Shown here: one piece after another, positions 55,136 through 64,000 of the stretch
Position numbering within the stretch: the first letter of the stretch is position 1
Layout: the number at the start of each line of letters is the position of its first letter
NCBI RefSeq assembly: GCF_026966905.1
Contig: NZ_JAPUBN010000019.1
Span: 124,001-188,000 of the forward strand
Reading direction: 5' to 3'
DNA: 64,000 nt
Source of the DNA: Marinomonas phaeophyticola
GTDB lineage: Bacteria > Pseudomonadota > Gammaproteobacteria > Pseudomonadales > Marinomonadaceae
Translations under genes and position numbers: made by a program
Notes under the pieces: generated by a model
Database searches by the model: none
What the model was told of the DNA's origin: nothing
The model's input: only the letters and a program-made list of their open reading frames with translations

Positions 55136-56419
55136 CTATTTTTCGCGTGTCACGGCTCTATGGCCTATATCAGTGCGATAGTAAACTTTGTCCCAATGTA
55201 TTTTCTTAACAACTTCATAGGCACCTGATTGAGCTTCAGAAACTGTATTGCCAAGAGATACAGCACAAAGTACACGACCTCCATTAGTAACGACATTACC
55301 ATTCTTTAATGCGGTTCCTGCATGGAAGACTTTTTGATGAGACTCAAGCGTTGAGTCAAAGCCAGAGATAACATCGCCTTTTGGATAGCTATTTGGGTAG
55401 CCTCCGGCCGCAAGGACAACCCCTAAACTTGCTCTTGGGTCCCAGTCGCAAGTTTGCTGATCTAATGTTCCAATAATGGCGGCTTGGCAAAGAGAAACGA
55501 GATCAGAGCGTAAGCGCATTAATATAGGTTGTGTTTCAGGATCACCAAAGCGGCAGTTATATTCCAGAACTTTTGGTGTGCCATCACTTGCTACCATCAC
55601 ACCTGCATATAAAAAGCCACGATAGCGGTTACCTTCAGCATTCATACCAGTCACTGTTGGCATAATTACTTCGCGCATGATTCTGTCATGAATTTCGGGA
55701 GTTACTACTGGTGCAGGTGAATAAGCCCCCATGCCTCCAGTATTTGGTCCTAAATCGCCATTATCTCGTGCTTTATGGTCTTGGCTTGTTGCTAATGGAA
55801 GAACCGTTTCACCGTCAACCATACAGATGAAACTAGCTTCTTCACCAACTAAGAATTCCTCGATCACAACGCGGCTACCGGCCTCACCGAAAGCATTGCC
55901 TGCAAGCATATCTTCAACGGCTGCAATTGCTTCGGCTTCAGTTTGAGCAAGAATCACTCCTTTACCCGCTGCAAGGCCATCTGCTTTGACAACAATAGGT
56001 GCGCCTTGCTCTTTTATGTAAGCCACTGCTGGAGCTATCTCAGTAAAGTTTCCATAAGCGGCTGTAGGGATCTTATGGCGTGCTAAGAAGTCTTTAGTAA
56101 AGGCTTTGGAACCCTCTAGTTGTGCGGCATTTTTTGATGGCCCAAAAATGGCTAGATCAGCCGCTTCAAACGCATCTACAACACCAATAACTAATGGTGC
56201 TTCTGGCCCAACAATAGTCAGGTCAATGGAGGATTTTTTAGCAAAATTGACTAAACCATCAATGTCTGTAACGTCAATATTAATGTTTTCTACTTTATTT
56301 TCTAATGCCGTACCTGCGTTACCAGGTGCAACAAAAACATGAGTAACTGCTGTGTTTTCCGCAACTTTCCATGCTAATGCGTGTTCACGACCGCCATTGC
56401 CAATAATTAAAATTTTCAT
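55136..56419 (-). CDS. purD: Phosphoribosylamine-glycine ligase
   Basis: ATP-grasp enzyme of purine synthesis that makes GAR from phosphoribosylamine and glycine. 427 residues, as in E. coli. It starts MKILIIGNGGREHALAWK; the ATP-grasp region includes PIVVKADGLAAGKGV, and DHKARDNGDLGPNTGGMGAYSP and NCRFGDPETQPIL are signature segments. It lies 22 bases after purH on the same strand, with which it forms an operon. Confidence 0.98.
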   Translation of the reverse strand: MKILIIGNGGREHALAWKVAENTAVTHVFVAPGNAGTALENKVENINIDVTDIDGLVNFAKKSSIDLTIVGPEAPLVIGVVDAFEAADLAIFGPSKNAAQLEGSKAFTKDFLARHKIPTAAYGNFTEIAPAVAYIKEQGAPIVVKADGLAAGKGVILAQTEAEAIAAVEDMLAGNAFGEAGSRVVIEEFLVGEEASFICMVDGETVLPLATSQDHKARDNGDLGPNTGGMGAYSPAPVVTPEIHDRIMREVIMPTVTGMNAEGNRYRGFLYAGVMVASDGTPKVLEYNCRFGDPETQPILMRLRSDLVSLCQAAIIGTLDQQTCDWDPRASLGVVLAAGGYPNSYPKGDVISGFDSTLESHQKVFHAGTALKNGNVVTNGGRVLCAVSLGNTVSEAQSGAYEVVKKIHWDKVYYRTDIGHRAVTREK

Positions 56420-56441
56420 TCTGATCTCCTATTGGTGCTAA

Positions 56442-58019
56442 TTAGTGGCGGAAGTGGCGAATACCAGTGAATACCATTGCCATACCTGCTTCGTCAGCAG
56501 CGGCAATCACTTCTTCGTCTCTCATTGAGCCACCAGGTTGTATAACTGCACTAATACCGGCTTTGGCAGCCGCATCAATACCATCCCTAAATGGGAAAAA
56601 AGCATCTGAAGCCATTACGGAGCCAATCACTTCTAAGTTTTCATCAGCGGCTTTTATTCCTGCAATTTTAGCACTGTATACGCGGCTCATTTGACCAGCT
56701 CCAACCCCAATTGTTTGCTCTGCTTTTGCGTATACTATGGCGTTTGATTTTACAAATTTAGCGACTTTCCAGGCAAAAAGTAAATCTTTTAGTTCATCCG
56801 CTGTTGGCTGGCGTTTTGAAACTACGGTTAGGTCCTCAAGAGTCATGACATGATCATCACGGTCTTGTACTAATAAACCGCCATTCACTCGTTTATAATC
56901 TAAAGCGGCAGGTCTTGTTTGTGACCATTGACCGCAGCTTAAAAGGCGGACATTCTGTTTTTTAGCTACAACATCTATTGCGGCCTGTGAAACGCTTGGC
57001 GCAATAATTACTTCAACGAATTGACGTTCTACAATAGCCGCTGCGGTTTCTGCATCTAACTCCTGATTGAAGGCAATGATGCCACCGAATGCGGAAGTTG
57101 GGTCTGTTTGGAAGGCTAGGTTATACGCTTCAAGTTGTGTAGCCGCTGTTGCTACGCCACATGGGTTAGCGTGTTTCACGATAACACAGGCTGGCTTATC
57201 AAAACTTTTGACACATTCTAAAGCCGCATCAGTATCGGCTATGTTGTTATAAGACAGTGCTTTACCCTGAAGTTGGGTTGCAGTACTGATAGACGCTTCT
57301 TTTGGATTAGTCTCAACATAGAAAGCCGCTTTCTGATGAGGGTTTTCTCCGTAACGCATTTCTTCCGATTTATTGAATTGAAGATTAAAGGTGCGGGCGA
57401 AGCTTTCTGAACCGCCAGCGACTTTTTTACCTAAGAAGTTTGCAATTGCGCCATCATAATAGGAAGTGTGCTCAAATGCTTGAACCGCTAAATCAAAGCG
57501 TGTTTCATAGGTGAGCCCATTATCTTTCTGAAGTGCGTTAATGATGTCTTGGTAATTGTTCGGATTAACGACAATCGCCACATCTTTGTGATTCTTAGCG
57601 GCAGAACGTACCATGGTAGGGCCACCGATATCGATGTTTTCAATCGCCATTGGTAGGTCACAATCAGGGCGCTCAATCGTCGCTTCAAATGGGTAGAGAT
57701 TGACAACAACCATGTCGATTTCATCGATCTGATGTTCTTTCATGATGTTTTGATCGATGTCGCGACGTCCAAGAATACCGCCATGGATTTTCGGGTGTAA
57801 TGTTTTTACTCGCCCATCCATCATTTCAGGAAATCCTGTGTAGTCAGAAACTTCTGTTGCTGCGACGCCAGATTCTTGCAATAAACGATAAGTGCCACCA
57901 GTAGAAAGAATTTCTACATTAAGTGCGGTCAGCTCTTTTGCAAAGTCAACAATACCTGTTTTGTCAGATACGCTAATTAATGCTCTTTTGATTGGTGTAA
58001 TTTGATCTTGAGTAGCCAT
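56442..58019 (-). CDS. purH: Bifunctional AICAR transformylase / IMP cyclohydrolase
   Basis: Last two steps of IMP synthesis. The N-terminal MGS-like cyclohydrolase (1-190: [37 protein letters not shown]) and C-terminal transformylase ([11 protein letters not shown] with the Lys-His pair) are both complete. Start at ATG 58019 gives 525 residues, near E. coli 529; a TTG at 58070 lies inside the fis terminator region and is rejected. Its own promoter must lie downstream of that terminator. Confidence 0.97.
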   Translation of the reverse strand: MATQDQITPIKRALISVSDKTGIVDFAKELTALNVEILSTGGTYRLLQESGVAATEVSDYTGFPEMMDGRVKTLHPKIHGGILGRRDIDQNIMKEHQIDEIDMVVVNLYPFEATIERPDCDLPMAIENIDIGGPTMVRSAAKNHKDVAIVVNPNNYQDIINALQKDNGLTYETRFDLAVQAFEHTSYYDGAIANFLGKKVAGGSESFARTFNLQFNKSEEMRYGENPHQKAAFYVETNPKEASISTATQLQGKALSYNNIADTDAALECVKSFDKPACVIVKHANPCGVATAATQLEAYNLAFQTDPTSAFGGIIAFNQELDAETAAAIVERQFVEVIIAPSVSQAAIDVVAKKQNVRLLSCGQWSQTRPAALDYKRVNGGLLVQDRDDHVMTLEDLTVVSKRQPTADELKDLLFAWKVAKFVKSNAIVYAKAEQTIGVGAGQMSRVYSAKIAGIKAADENLEVIGSVMASDAFFPFRDGIDAAAKAGISAVIQPGGSMRDEEVIAAADEAGMAMVFTGIRHFRH

Positions 58020-58068
58020 CGTAGTCTCGTAGTTGTCAATTATTTGATTAAACGGTGAGGGGTAAAAC

Positions 58069-58096
58069 AAAAAAAGGGCGTAAATCGCCCTTTTTT
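58069..58096 (-). terminator. Intrinsic terminator after fis
   Basis: On the minus strand, AAAAAGGGCG, loop ATTTA and CGCCCTTTTT followed by more Ts: plus-strand arms 58071-58080 and 58086-58096, loop TAAAT 58081-58085. It lies between the fis stop and purH and should separate dusB-fis from purH-purD transcription. Confidence 0.88.
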
Positions 58097-58101
58097 AAAC
58101 T

Positions 58102-58380
58102 CTATAGCATGCCGTATTGTTTCAGTTTTTTGCGCAACGTTCCACGGTTAAGACCGAGAATAGTTGACGCTTTGGTTTGGTTGTCTTTTGTGTAACTCAT
58201 TACCGATTCTAAAAGAGGTGCCTCAACCTCTGCTAAAACCAATTGGTAAAGGTCTGTAATAGGCTGCCCATCAAGGTGGGAAAAATAATTTTTTAACGCT
58301 TTATCTACATTGTCACGTAGGGTTTGTGACTCTTCAGATGAAGCGGCTTGAAACGTGTGATTGTGAGTTTGTTCTAACAC
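58102..58380 (-). CDS. fis: Nucleoid-associated factor Fis
   Basis: DNA-bending protein that activates rRNA promoters and shapes the nucleoid. The C-terminal helix-turn-helix is [26 protein letters not shown]; the dimer core is [40 protein letters not shown] start at GTG 58380 (92 residues): it aligns with MFEQ of E. coli Fis and has AAGG 7 bases upstream. A TTG at 58410 would add ten residues. It follows dusB, the universal gammaproteobacterial pairing. Confidence 0.94.
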   Translation of the reverse strand: MLEQTHNHTFQAASSEESQTLRDNVDKALKNYFSHLDGQPITDLYQLVLAEVEAPLLESVMSYTKDNQTKASTILGLNRGTLRKKLKQYGML

Positions 58381-58488
58381 AGAATAACCTTCTAGTTTAA
58401 AGCTAACCAAAATTTAGCGTCTTTTAATGATTTAAAAAGCAAAACTTTTTTATCTATGAAAGGCGCTTTAGAGCAAGTTTTATCCAAC

Positions 58489-59463
58489 TTATTGATACTG
58501 TTGAGTAAAAAATTGATGTAATTTTTCTAACTGTTCTTCTGTATTCTCAATACGATTAAACGTACTGCGAAAACTGGAATCATCAGCAAGTGTTTGCAAA
58601 TACCAGCCCACATGTTTACGCGCAATACGAATACCAGAATAATCTCCGTAGAAATCATGCAGTTTTCGAACATGTGCTATAACCAATTGAGCTATTTCCT
58701 GAATCGACGGTGGTGACAGTTCTTTATTCGTTTGTAAAAAATGGTTTATCTCTCTAAAAATCCAAGGTTTACCTTGAGCAGCGCGACCAATCATGATGCC
58801 GTCTACTTGAGTATAATCTTTCACAAACTTCGCTTTATGTGCATTGGTAATATCTCCGTTTGCAAAAACAGGAATATTAAGGCTTTGCTTTATGCGTGCA
58901 ATTGTGTCGTATTCAACCTCTCCTTTAAATCGACATTCTTTCGTTCTACCGTGTACAGCTAGGGCTTGGATGCCTATATCTTCCGCCATTTTAGCAATAG
59001 TTAGACCATTTTTAGATTCAGGGCTCCATCCAGTACGAATTTTCAAGGTCACGGGAACTGAAACACTGTTTACTACCGACTCCAATATACGGCGAACAAG
59101 CTTTTCATCTTTTAAAAGCGCCGATCCAGCGGCTTTATTGCATACTTTTTTAGCAGGACAGCCCATATTAATATCAATAATTTGGGCGCCTAATGAGACA
59201 TTAAGTTTTGCCGCTTCGCTCATCATTTCTGGATCGCCACCGGCAATTTGTATTGATCTTGGAGATATCTCTAGATCATGTACAAGGCGGTGTTTACTTT
59301 TATTAGAATTCCATAAGCGCACATCTGAGGTCACCATTTCTGACACAGCAAGACCCGCTCCTAAAGAGTGGCATAATTGACGAAAGGGGAGATCCGTCAC
59401 ACCAGCCATAGGGGCAAGAATTAATGGGTTGTCCAGAGAGTAGGGACCGATAGCGTATGCCAT
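58489..59463 (-). CDS. dusB: tRNA-dihydrouridine synthase B
   Basis: FMN enzyme that reduces uridine (U17 of tRNA in E. coli) to dihydrouridine. The 324 residues start IGPYSLDNPLILAPMAGVTDLPFRQ, with DINMGCPAKKVCNKAAGSALL containing the catalytic Cys, and VHGRTKECRFKG and VFANGDI further along. It heads the dusB-fis operon. Confidence 0.97.
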   Translation of the reverse strand: MAYAIGPYSLDNPLILAPMAGVTDLPFRQLCHSLGAGLAVSEMVTSDVRLWNSNKSKHRLVHDLEISPRSIQIAGGDPEMMSEAAKLNVSLGAQIIDINMGCPAKKVCNKAAGSALLKDEKLVRRILESVVNSVSVPVTLKIRTGWSPESKNGLTIAKMAEDIGIQALAVHGRTKECRFKGEVEYDTIARIKQSLNIPVFANGDITNAHKAKFVKDYTQVDGIMIGRAAQGKPWIFREINHFLQTNKELSPPSIQEIAQLVIAHVRKLHDFYGDYSGIRIARKHVGWYLQTLADDSSFRSTFNRIENTEEQLEKLHQFFTQQYQ

Positions 59464-59509
59464 GTTGTTCCTGTTTATTGGGTTCGGTATGTTAAAGATC
59501 TGTAACCGT

Positions 59510-59553
59510 GTCGAGCGGGCGTGAATAATACCTATGCCGTGAGCGTTTTTGAA
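59510..59553 (-). promoter_or_regulatory. Candidate dusB-fis promoter with GC-rich discriminator
   Basis: On the minus strand, TATTAT (plus 59525-59530) is a near-consensus -10, with TTCAAA 17 bases upstream (59548-59553) as a weak -35. After the -10 comes TCACGCCCGCTCG, a GC-rich discriminator like those of stringently controlled promoters such as E. coli fis. Inferred from pattern only. Confidence 0.35.
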
Positions 59554-59620
59554 GTCTTGACAAGCATAAAAATTGACTATTTTTTGTTCTTTTTCATATT
59601 TCTTAGTTAAATTGTCGAAT

Positions 59621-60916
59621 TTAGTATGATTGTGTGTCTGATGAGTAGACTTCTAGCTTGTGAGTAACGGCCTGTGCCCCTGGGTCATATACTGGAATGA
59701 CAATATGGATTGGCGTATTTGGAGGCATATAAGTAATGTCTAAAAAGTCTTTATGTAAAAAATCATTAGGAGAAAAAAGTCTGGCGGCTACGGGGGCTCC
59801 ATTTAAATCAAAAAACTCCAATGAGATTTTTGGCATTGTCTGTGAATAGTTACTGGTGTTAGTCATAATGGCATTTACTAACAAGGCGTTTTCTTGAGTT
59901 GGGTGGCTTTGAATGCGAACGTGTTGAATACTAATGGCAGAAATATCTTCAAAGTTTGGTAGTGTACACCCAGTATAGGTGCAAAATATTTTGTAAAATG
60001 GTCGAAACTGAGATGATCTACTGCCATGTTCAAAAAAATGAGAAGCTACTTGGAAGAGCAGAACTCCTAATAGAAGCAGGACTCCTACAAACCAAGCAAA
60101 AGTATGAGGGCGGTTTGCTATGACCTCTTCTTGGTTTATAAGAGGCGCTAAACTTTCTTTTGCCTGATTGGTTGAATGCTTATTTTGTTTTTCATGGAGG
60201 GACGTTTTATTGTTACTTGATTGCGCTAAACTGTGTAGCGCTTTCATGTAATCCGGTTCGGGAGCTTCTTCTGTATAGGATTTAAAATCAGAGACATCTT
60301 TAGTGGATTGTGAACTGACATTTGATTGTCGAGTAATGCTTTCATTATACACTTGAGCAGGCGCTGAATGAGATATATTTTGATGCTTTGAACTCAAATC
60401 GTTTTTTTCGTGTTTTAAAGAATGGGCTTGCCATTCATCTGTAGTGTGCTCTGACTCCAGTTCTGCAAACTCTCTTTCCCAAGGTGCGAGCTCATTTTTA
60501 GCGCTAAGTTCGATTTCCTGGGACTCTATGCCTTCATCGAGATTACTTTTTCGTATAGCGATTTTAGATTTAACGTTTAAGTTCGCTTCATGATTGTTTT
60601 TATCGATTGGGGATAGGTCGTCATCATCAAAAAGGGTGTGAAGCCATTCAGGGCTCACCGGTAAGTCGTCATCAGCCGCCGAAAAAATAGGCTTCGTAGG
60701 GTGGTTTTTTTGTTCTACTTCTGCTTGCGATACTTGATTGAATTCTGCTGTTTTTTCTTCTTTTAGATGCGTTTTATTGTCTTCTAAGGGCTTAGCTTCG
60801 AAGATATGAAAGCATTGGCCGCAACGCACCTTTCCTTTTGCCATACTAAGAATATCAGCTCCCACGCGAAACGCGGTGGAGCATTTTGGGCAACGAGTAA
60901 TTAGGCTATCTGACAT
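59621..60916 (-). CDS. Zinc-ribbon / DUF3426 membrane protein
   Basis: A 431-residue protein. The N terminus is an MJ0042-type zinc ribbon (TRCPKCSTAFRVG ... KVRCGQCFHIFEA; two CxxC). A long low-complexity acidic linker (about 45-270) follows, one membrane helix (about 273-292: TFAWFVGVLLLLGVLLFQVA), then a periplasmic DUF3426 beta domain (about 310-425). Function is unknown; the gene is commonly next to prmA. The ribbon is expected in the cytoplasm. Confidence 0.9.
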   Translation of the reverse strand: MSDSLITRCPKCSTAFRVGADILSMAKGKVRCGQCFHIFEAKPLEDNKTHLKEEKTAEFNQVSQAEVEQKNHPTKPIFSAADDDLPVSPEWLHTLFDDDDLSPIDKNNHEANLNVKSKIAIRKSNLDEGIESQEIELSAKNELAPWEREFAELESEHTTDEWQAHSLKHEKNDLSSKHQNISHSAPAQVYNESITRQSNVSSQSTKDVSDFKSYTEEAPEPDYMKALHSLAQSSNNKTSLHEKQNKHSTNQAKESLAPLINQEEVIANRPHTFAWFVGVLLLLGVLLFQVASHFFEHGSRSSQFRPFYKIFCTYTGCTLPNFEDISAISIQHVRIQSHPTQENALLVNAIMTNTSNYSQTMPKISLEFFDLNGAPVAARLFSPNDFLHKDFLDITYMPPNTPIHIVIPVYDPGAQAVTHKLEVYSSDTQSY

Positions 60917-60964
60917 ACTTGAGCGCTTGATTCCAGTCTGAAAAATAAAAAAGTCGTGAGCGGA

Positions 60965-61849
60965 TTAATTTTTTGTTGCTACTATCCTAACCCATTCTTC
61001 ATGCTCTGTAATGGAGTCAATTGTAAACCATGGAGTATATGCATCGATTACTTCGTTAGATTGAGAGGATAAAATCCCCGACAAAGCAAGTTGTCCGTCG
61101 GGTGCAACAAGTTCAGAAATGGTTGGAGCTAGTTGTGCAAGAGGTCCTGCTAATATATTGGCAACCACGATTTCAGCTTGAAGGTCACTTTCATATGGAG
61201 GTAGCTTTACTTCAAGTCTAGAACTATCAATGTTGTTTCTGTCCGCGTTAGCTTGAGTTGCTTCTACCGCCTGAGGGTCAATATCAATACCTATCATATT
61301 GCTTGCTCCAAGTAGCAAGCCGGCGATTCCTAATATACCGGAGCCGCAGCCGTAATCGATAATGGTTTTATTATTACAGTCAATAGAATCTAACCACTGC
61401 AAGCATAGTGCTGTTGTCGGGTGTGTCCCAGTGCCAAACGCAAGTCCCGGGTCTAGCATTAGGGTAACCGCTTTCGGGTCGGGGACTTCTCTCCAGCTAG
61501 GGCATACCCATAGACGTTCACCAAACTGAATAGGGTGGTAGCTATCCATCCATTCTCGTTCCCAATCTTTGTCTTCTAAAATCTCAATTTTAAAATCTAA
61601 ATGAAGGCCAAGTCGTTTCGCTGTTTCTTCTAGGATGGGCTTTATTGAATCCACATCCGCATCGGCTTCGAATAGCCCTGTTATTTTTGTATGATTCCAT
61701 AGTGGTGTTGTGTTCAACTCTGGTTCATAAACAGGATCATCATTAACATCTTCAAAGGTAACGACCATTGCACCGCATTCTAGTAGCGTATCCTCCAATT
61801 GAGGGACATATTCAGGAGTAGCGTGAGTGCGTATTTGAAGCCAAGGCAT
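60965..61849 (-). CDS. prmA: Ribosomal protein L11 methyltransferase
   Basis: Trimethylates L11. 294 residues. The N-terminal recognition domain (1-~90) starts MPWLQIRTHATPEYVPQLEDTLLECGA. The SAM fold has LDPGLAFGTGTHPTTALCL, DYGCGSGILGIAGLLLG and NILAGPLAQLAP. It lies downstream of accC past a terminator-like hairpin, on the same strand. Confidence 0.97.
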   Translation of the reverse strand: MPWLQIRTHATPEYVPQLEDTLLECGAMVVTFEDVNDDPVYEPELNTTPLWNHTKITGLFEADADVDSIKPILEETAKRLGLHLDFKIEILEDKDWEREWMDSYHPIQFGERLWVCPSWREVPDPKAVTLMLDPGLAFGTGTHPTTALCLQWLDSIDCNNKTIIDYGCGSGILGIAGLLLGASNMIGIDIDPQAVEATQANADRNNIDSSRLEVKLPPYESDLQAEIVVANILAGPLAQLAPTISELVAPDGQLALSGILSSQSNEVIDAYTPWFTIDSITEHEEWVRIVATKN

Positions 61850-61871
61850 AAAAAATCCAATTAATTATAAA

Positions 61872-61900
61872 AGGCTACTCCATAAGTAATAGAGTAGCCT
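61872..61900 (-). terminator. Terminator after accBC
   Basis: On the minus strand AGGCTACTC, an 11-base loop and GAGTAGCCT are followed by TTTTATAATT. Plus-strand arms: 61872-61880 and 61892-61900. It lies just after the accC stop and before prmA. Confidence 0.78.
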
Positions 61901-61910
61901 GTGAGTTTAC

Positions 61911-63251
61911 TTACAATCCAAGTTTCTTTTCTAGATAGTGAATATTAACACCACCAGCAATGAAATTAGCGTCTTCTACTAAATCTTGCTGTAGAGGTAT
62001 ATTGGTTTTTATTCCATCAATAAAAGTTTCGTCTAAAGCAACAGATAATCGTTTTAGTGCCATTGTTCTTGTTGGTGCATGACAAATAATTTTTGCAATC
62101 ATTGAATCATATGTGGGAGGAACGTTATAGCCACTATATAAGTGAGAATCAACTCGTACACCCATACCGCCAGGTGCATGGAAATAATTTACCAATCCTG
62201 GGCATGGCATAAATGTTTTGGGATCTTCTGCATTAATTCGCGATTCTACAGCATGTCCATTTAAAACAACGTCTTCTTGCTTAATGGAGAGTGGTAGGCC
62301 ACTAGCAATTCGAAGTTGTTCTTTAACGATATCTACGCCTGTTACCATTTCCGTTACAGGGTGTTCTACTTGTACACGGGTATTCATTTCAATGAAATAG
62401 AACGCACCGTCTTCATATAAAAACTCAAATGTACCAGCGCCGCGATAGTTTATCTGAATACAGGCATCTACACAGGCTTTAAGGCAGGCTGCGCGAGCTT
62501 CCGGGTCTAAGTGTGGAGCGGGTGCTTCTTCAAGAACCTTTTGATGACGACGTTGTAGTGAGCAGTCTCGATCGTACAGATGAATGGCATTCCCTTGTCC
62601 ATCAGCGAGAACTTGTACTTCTACGTGTCTAGGGTTTGTAAGGAATTTTTCCATATAAACCGTACTGTCGCCAAAATATGAGCCTGCTTCAGACTGTGTG
62701 ATGCTAATGGATTTTAATAAGCTAGCTTCACTGTGGACGACTCGCATACCTCGACCACCACCACCTGCAGCCGCTTTAATGATGATTGGGTAGCCAATCT
62801 CTTTAGCAATTTTTATGCATTCATTCGAGTCTGCTGGAACTGGGCCATTTGAGCCGGGGACCGTTGGCACTCCAGCTTTTTTCATGGCTTTAATCGCAGA
62901 GACTTTATCTCCCATAAGGCGAATTGTTTCCGCTTTTGGTCCGATAAATGCGAAACCAGAATTTTCTACTTGTTCTGCAAAGTCTGCATTTTCAGCAAGA
63001 AACCCGTAACCAGGGTGAATAGCAGAGCTGTCAGTCACTTCGGCCGCACTAATGATTGCTGGAATGTTTAAGTAACTCTGAGCTGAAGGGTTTGGTCCAA
63101 TACAAATGGACTCATCTGCTAAGCGTACATGCAGTAAATCACGGTCAATCTTAGAGTGAACCGCTACTGTTTTTATACCGAGTTCTTTGCATGCACGTAA
63201 AATACGTAATGCAATCTCGCCTCGGTTTGCAATCAAAACTTTATCAAGCAT
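61911..63251 (-). CDS. accC: Biotin carboxylase subunit of acetyl-CoA carboxylase
   Basis: Carboxylates biotin on AccB with bicarbonate and ATP, first step of fatty acid synthesis. 446 residues. It starts [23 protein letters not shown]. The ATP-grasp region shows [34 protein letters not shown] and [16 protein letters not shown] carry catalytic residues. It lies 20 bases after accB in the accBC operon. Confidence 0.98.
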   Translation of the reverse strand: MLDKVLIANRGEIALRILRACKELGIKTVAVHSKIDRDLLHVRLADESICIGPNPSAQSYLNIPAIISAAEVTDSSAIHPGYGFLAENADFAEQVENSGFAFIGPKAETIRLMGDKVSAIKAMKKAGVPTVPGSNGPVPADSNECIKIAKEIGYPIIIKAAAGGGGRGMRVVHSEASLLKSISITQSEAGSYFGDSTVYMEKFLTNPRHVEVQVLADGQGNAIHLYDRDCSLQRRHQKVLEEAPAPHLDPEARAACLKACVDACIQINYRGAGTFEFLYEDGAFYFIEMNTRVQVEHPVTEMVTGVDIVKEQLRIASGLPLSIKQEDVVLNGHAVESRINAEDPKTFMPCPGLVNYFHAPGGMGVRVDSHLYSGYNVPPTYDSMIAKIICHAPTRTMALKRLSVALDETFIDGIKTNIPLQQDLVEDANFIAGGVNIHYLEKKLGL

Positions 63252-63271
63252 GATAGAACCTATTTGATGGA

Positions 63272-63721
63272 TTAAACAATAGTAATAAGTGGTTGATCAA
63301 ACTCAACTGGCTGACCATCTTCAACTAAGATAGCACCAATTGTACCGGCTTTATCCGCTTCAATTTGATTCATCATTTTCATCGCTTCAACGATACAAAT
63401 AGTATCGCCAACTTTAACTTTCTGACCAACTTCAATAAAAGGTTTTGCGCCTGGTGCTGAAGAGCGATAATAGGTACCAACCATAGGTGATGGTACGACA
63501 TGACCCGCAATCTCGGCTGGCGCACTTGCTTCTACGGAGGAGGTTGCTATTGTGACAGGAGCGGCCGCCGGAGCAGGCGCCGCAACGGGTGCTGGTGCAT
63601 ATTGAACCGGTGCGCCACCGCGGTTAATGCGAACGCACTCTTCACCTTCTTTAATCTCAATCTCATAAATATCAGATTCTTCAATTAGTTCAATTAACTT
63701 TTTAATCTTACGAATATCCAT
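63272..63721 (-). CDS. accB: Biotin carboxyl carrier protein
   Basis: Carries biotin for acetyl-CoA carboxylase. 149 residues: N-terminal helix [22 protein letters not shown], an Ala/Pro-rich linker (about 40-75) and the biotinyl domain with Lys in [13 protein letters not shown]. First gene of accBC, downstream of aroQ in the common gammaproteobacterial order aroQ-accB-accC. Confidence 0.98.
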   Translation of the reverse strand: MDIRKIKKLIELIEESDIYEIEIKEGEECVRINRGGAPVQYAPAPVAAPAPAAAPVTIATSSVEASAPAEIAGHVVPSPMVGTYYRSSAPGAKPFIEVGQKVKVGDTICIVEAMKMMNQIEADKAGTIGAILVEDGQPVEFDQPLITIV

Positions 63722-63784
63722 AATAACTCTCTTTTGTCATTGTCAATGTATCCTGTTATCTGCCGATACAGGGTTTTATTCTAA

Positions 63785-64000
63785 TTAATTTGTGTTTGAT
63801 TTTTCATATTCTTGAATAGCGAAATCCAAGGCATATTCATAGCCAAGGACGCCCATACCACAAATGACTGCTTTTGCGACATCGGAAAAATAAGAGTGGT
63901 GCCTAAATGTTTCTCGTGAGTGTACATTTGAAAGGTGAACTTCAGCAAATGGAATATCAACACCAAGCAAGGCATCTCGTATGGCCACACTTGTATGGGT
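63785..64000 (-). CDS. aroQ: Type II 3-dehydroquinate dehydratase (5' end beyond window)
   Basis: Third step of the shikimate pathway. The C-terminal 71 residues are present, beginning [18 protein letters not shown], with [20 protein letters not shown] (substrate loop and the conserved His of the family) and [14 protein letters not shown]. The frame is open to the window edge. Type II enzymes are about 145-150 residues, so roughly half is missing. It lies upstream of accB. Confidence 0.95.
   Translation of the reverse strand, partial: THTSVAIRDALLGVDIPFAEVHLSNVHSRETFRHHSYFSDVAKAVICGMGVLGYEYALDFAIQEYEKSNTN

Noticed and set aside
58844..59380. 178-codon open frame on the plus strand
   Set aside because: Lies wholly antisense to dusB, whose conserved motifs settle the strand. 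No RBS and no family resemblance.
1..64000. CRISPR arrays, tRNA genes, insertion sequences, prophage or plasmid signatures
   Set aside because: No regularly spaced repeats, no recognisable tRNA cloverleaf, no transposase or integrase, and no terminal repeats were seen.

Overview
The window is a stretch of AT-rich bacterial chromosome, most consistent with a marine gammaproteobacterium of the Oceanospirillales, probably Marinomonas or a near relative. This is an inference from gene content: dusB-fis-purH-purD, accB-accC-prmA, pyrD facing rmf, a TAXI-type TRAP system, and a mannose-isomerase-like AGE protein. No database search was possible. I see no tRNA or rRNA gene, CRISPR array, insertion sequence or prophage.

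Layout. 1-5.2 kb: pyrD, rmf, rlmL, purU and a small unknown gene. 5.2-7.6 kb: a DUF3549 gene divergent from a yqcC-DUF1853 pair. 7.7-9.2 kb: rlmA and carbonic anhydrase. 9.4-16 kb: a LysR regulator, an AGE-family sugar isomerase with a divergent ROK regulator, a TyrR-like regulator with a decayed AAA+ core, a previously unlisted 53-residue membrane protein (14846-15007, minus) and a HAD phosphatase. 16-25.4 kb: DUF1289, HopJ-like, Bcr/CflA efflux pump, ABC exporter, TAXI-TRAP transporter, HAD hydrolase and a methyltransferase. 25.5-32.3 kb: acs with a NarL-type response regulator, yidD, then a monofunctional pheA translationally coupled to a TonB-dependent receptor and a periplasmic binding-like protein. 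32.3-40.3 kb: an alpha/beta hydrolase, a CDP-alcohol phosphatidyltransferase, nrdA-nrdB-yfaE under paired NrdR boxes, a DUF1624 membrane protein, pdxH, coq7 and a HIT protein. 42.6-55.1 kb: a complete Tad (Flp, type IVc) pilus locus, with a 7TMR-DISM pseudo-kinase gene divergent from its start. 55.1-64 kb: purD, purH, fis, dusB, a zinc-ribbon/DUF3426 protein, prmA, accC, accB and the 3' part of aroQ.

Most notable points. (1) Three genes (CDP-alcohol phosphatidyltransferase, nrdA, and the Tad secretin in its signal peptide) are each broken by exactly one missing base in a homopolymer of 6-7; adding one base restores a canonical protein every time. nrdA is normally essential, so under-called homopolymers are the simplest explanation, with slippage or recoding as alternatives. 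(2) The Tad locus is complete (pilin, prepilin peptidase, CpaB, secretin, CpaD, TadZ, TadA-G, OmpA). It has unusual parts: a TadD lipoprotein with a C-terminal AMIN-like domain, a TadG with a VWA domain and intact MIDAS motif, a flp leader hairpin, and a divergent 7TM receptor whose kinase and receiver modules both look catalytically dead. (3) Several RNA-level structures lie between genes, notably the nested hairpin between the TAXI binding protein and its permease, and the NrdR box pair spaced 32 bp apart.

Where two starts were possible I chose by ribosome-binding site and family length, and say so in each entry.
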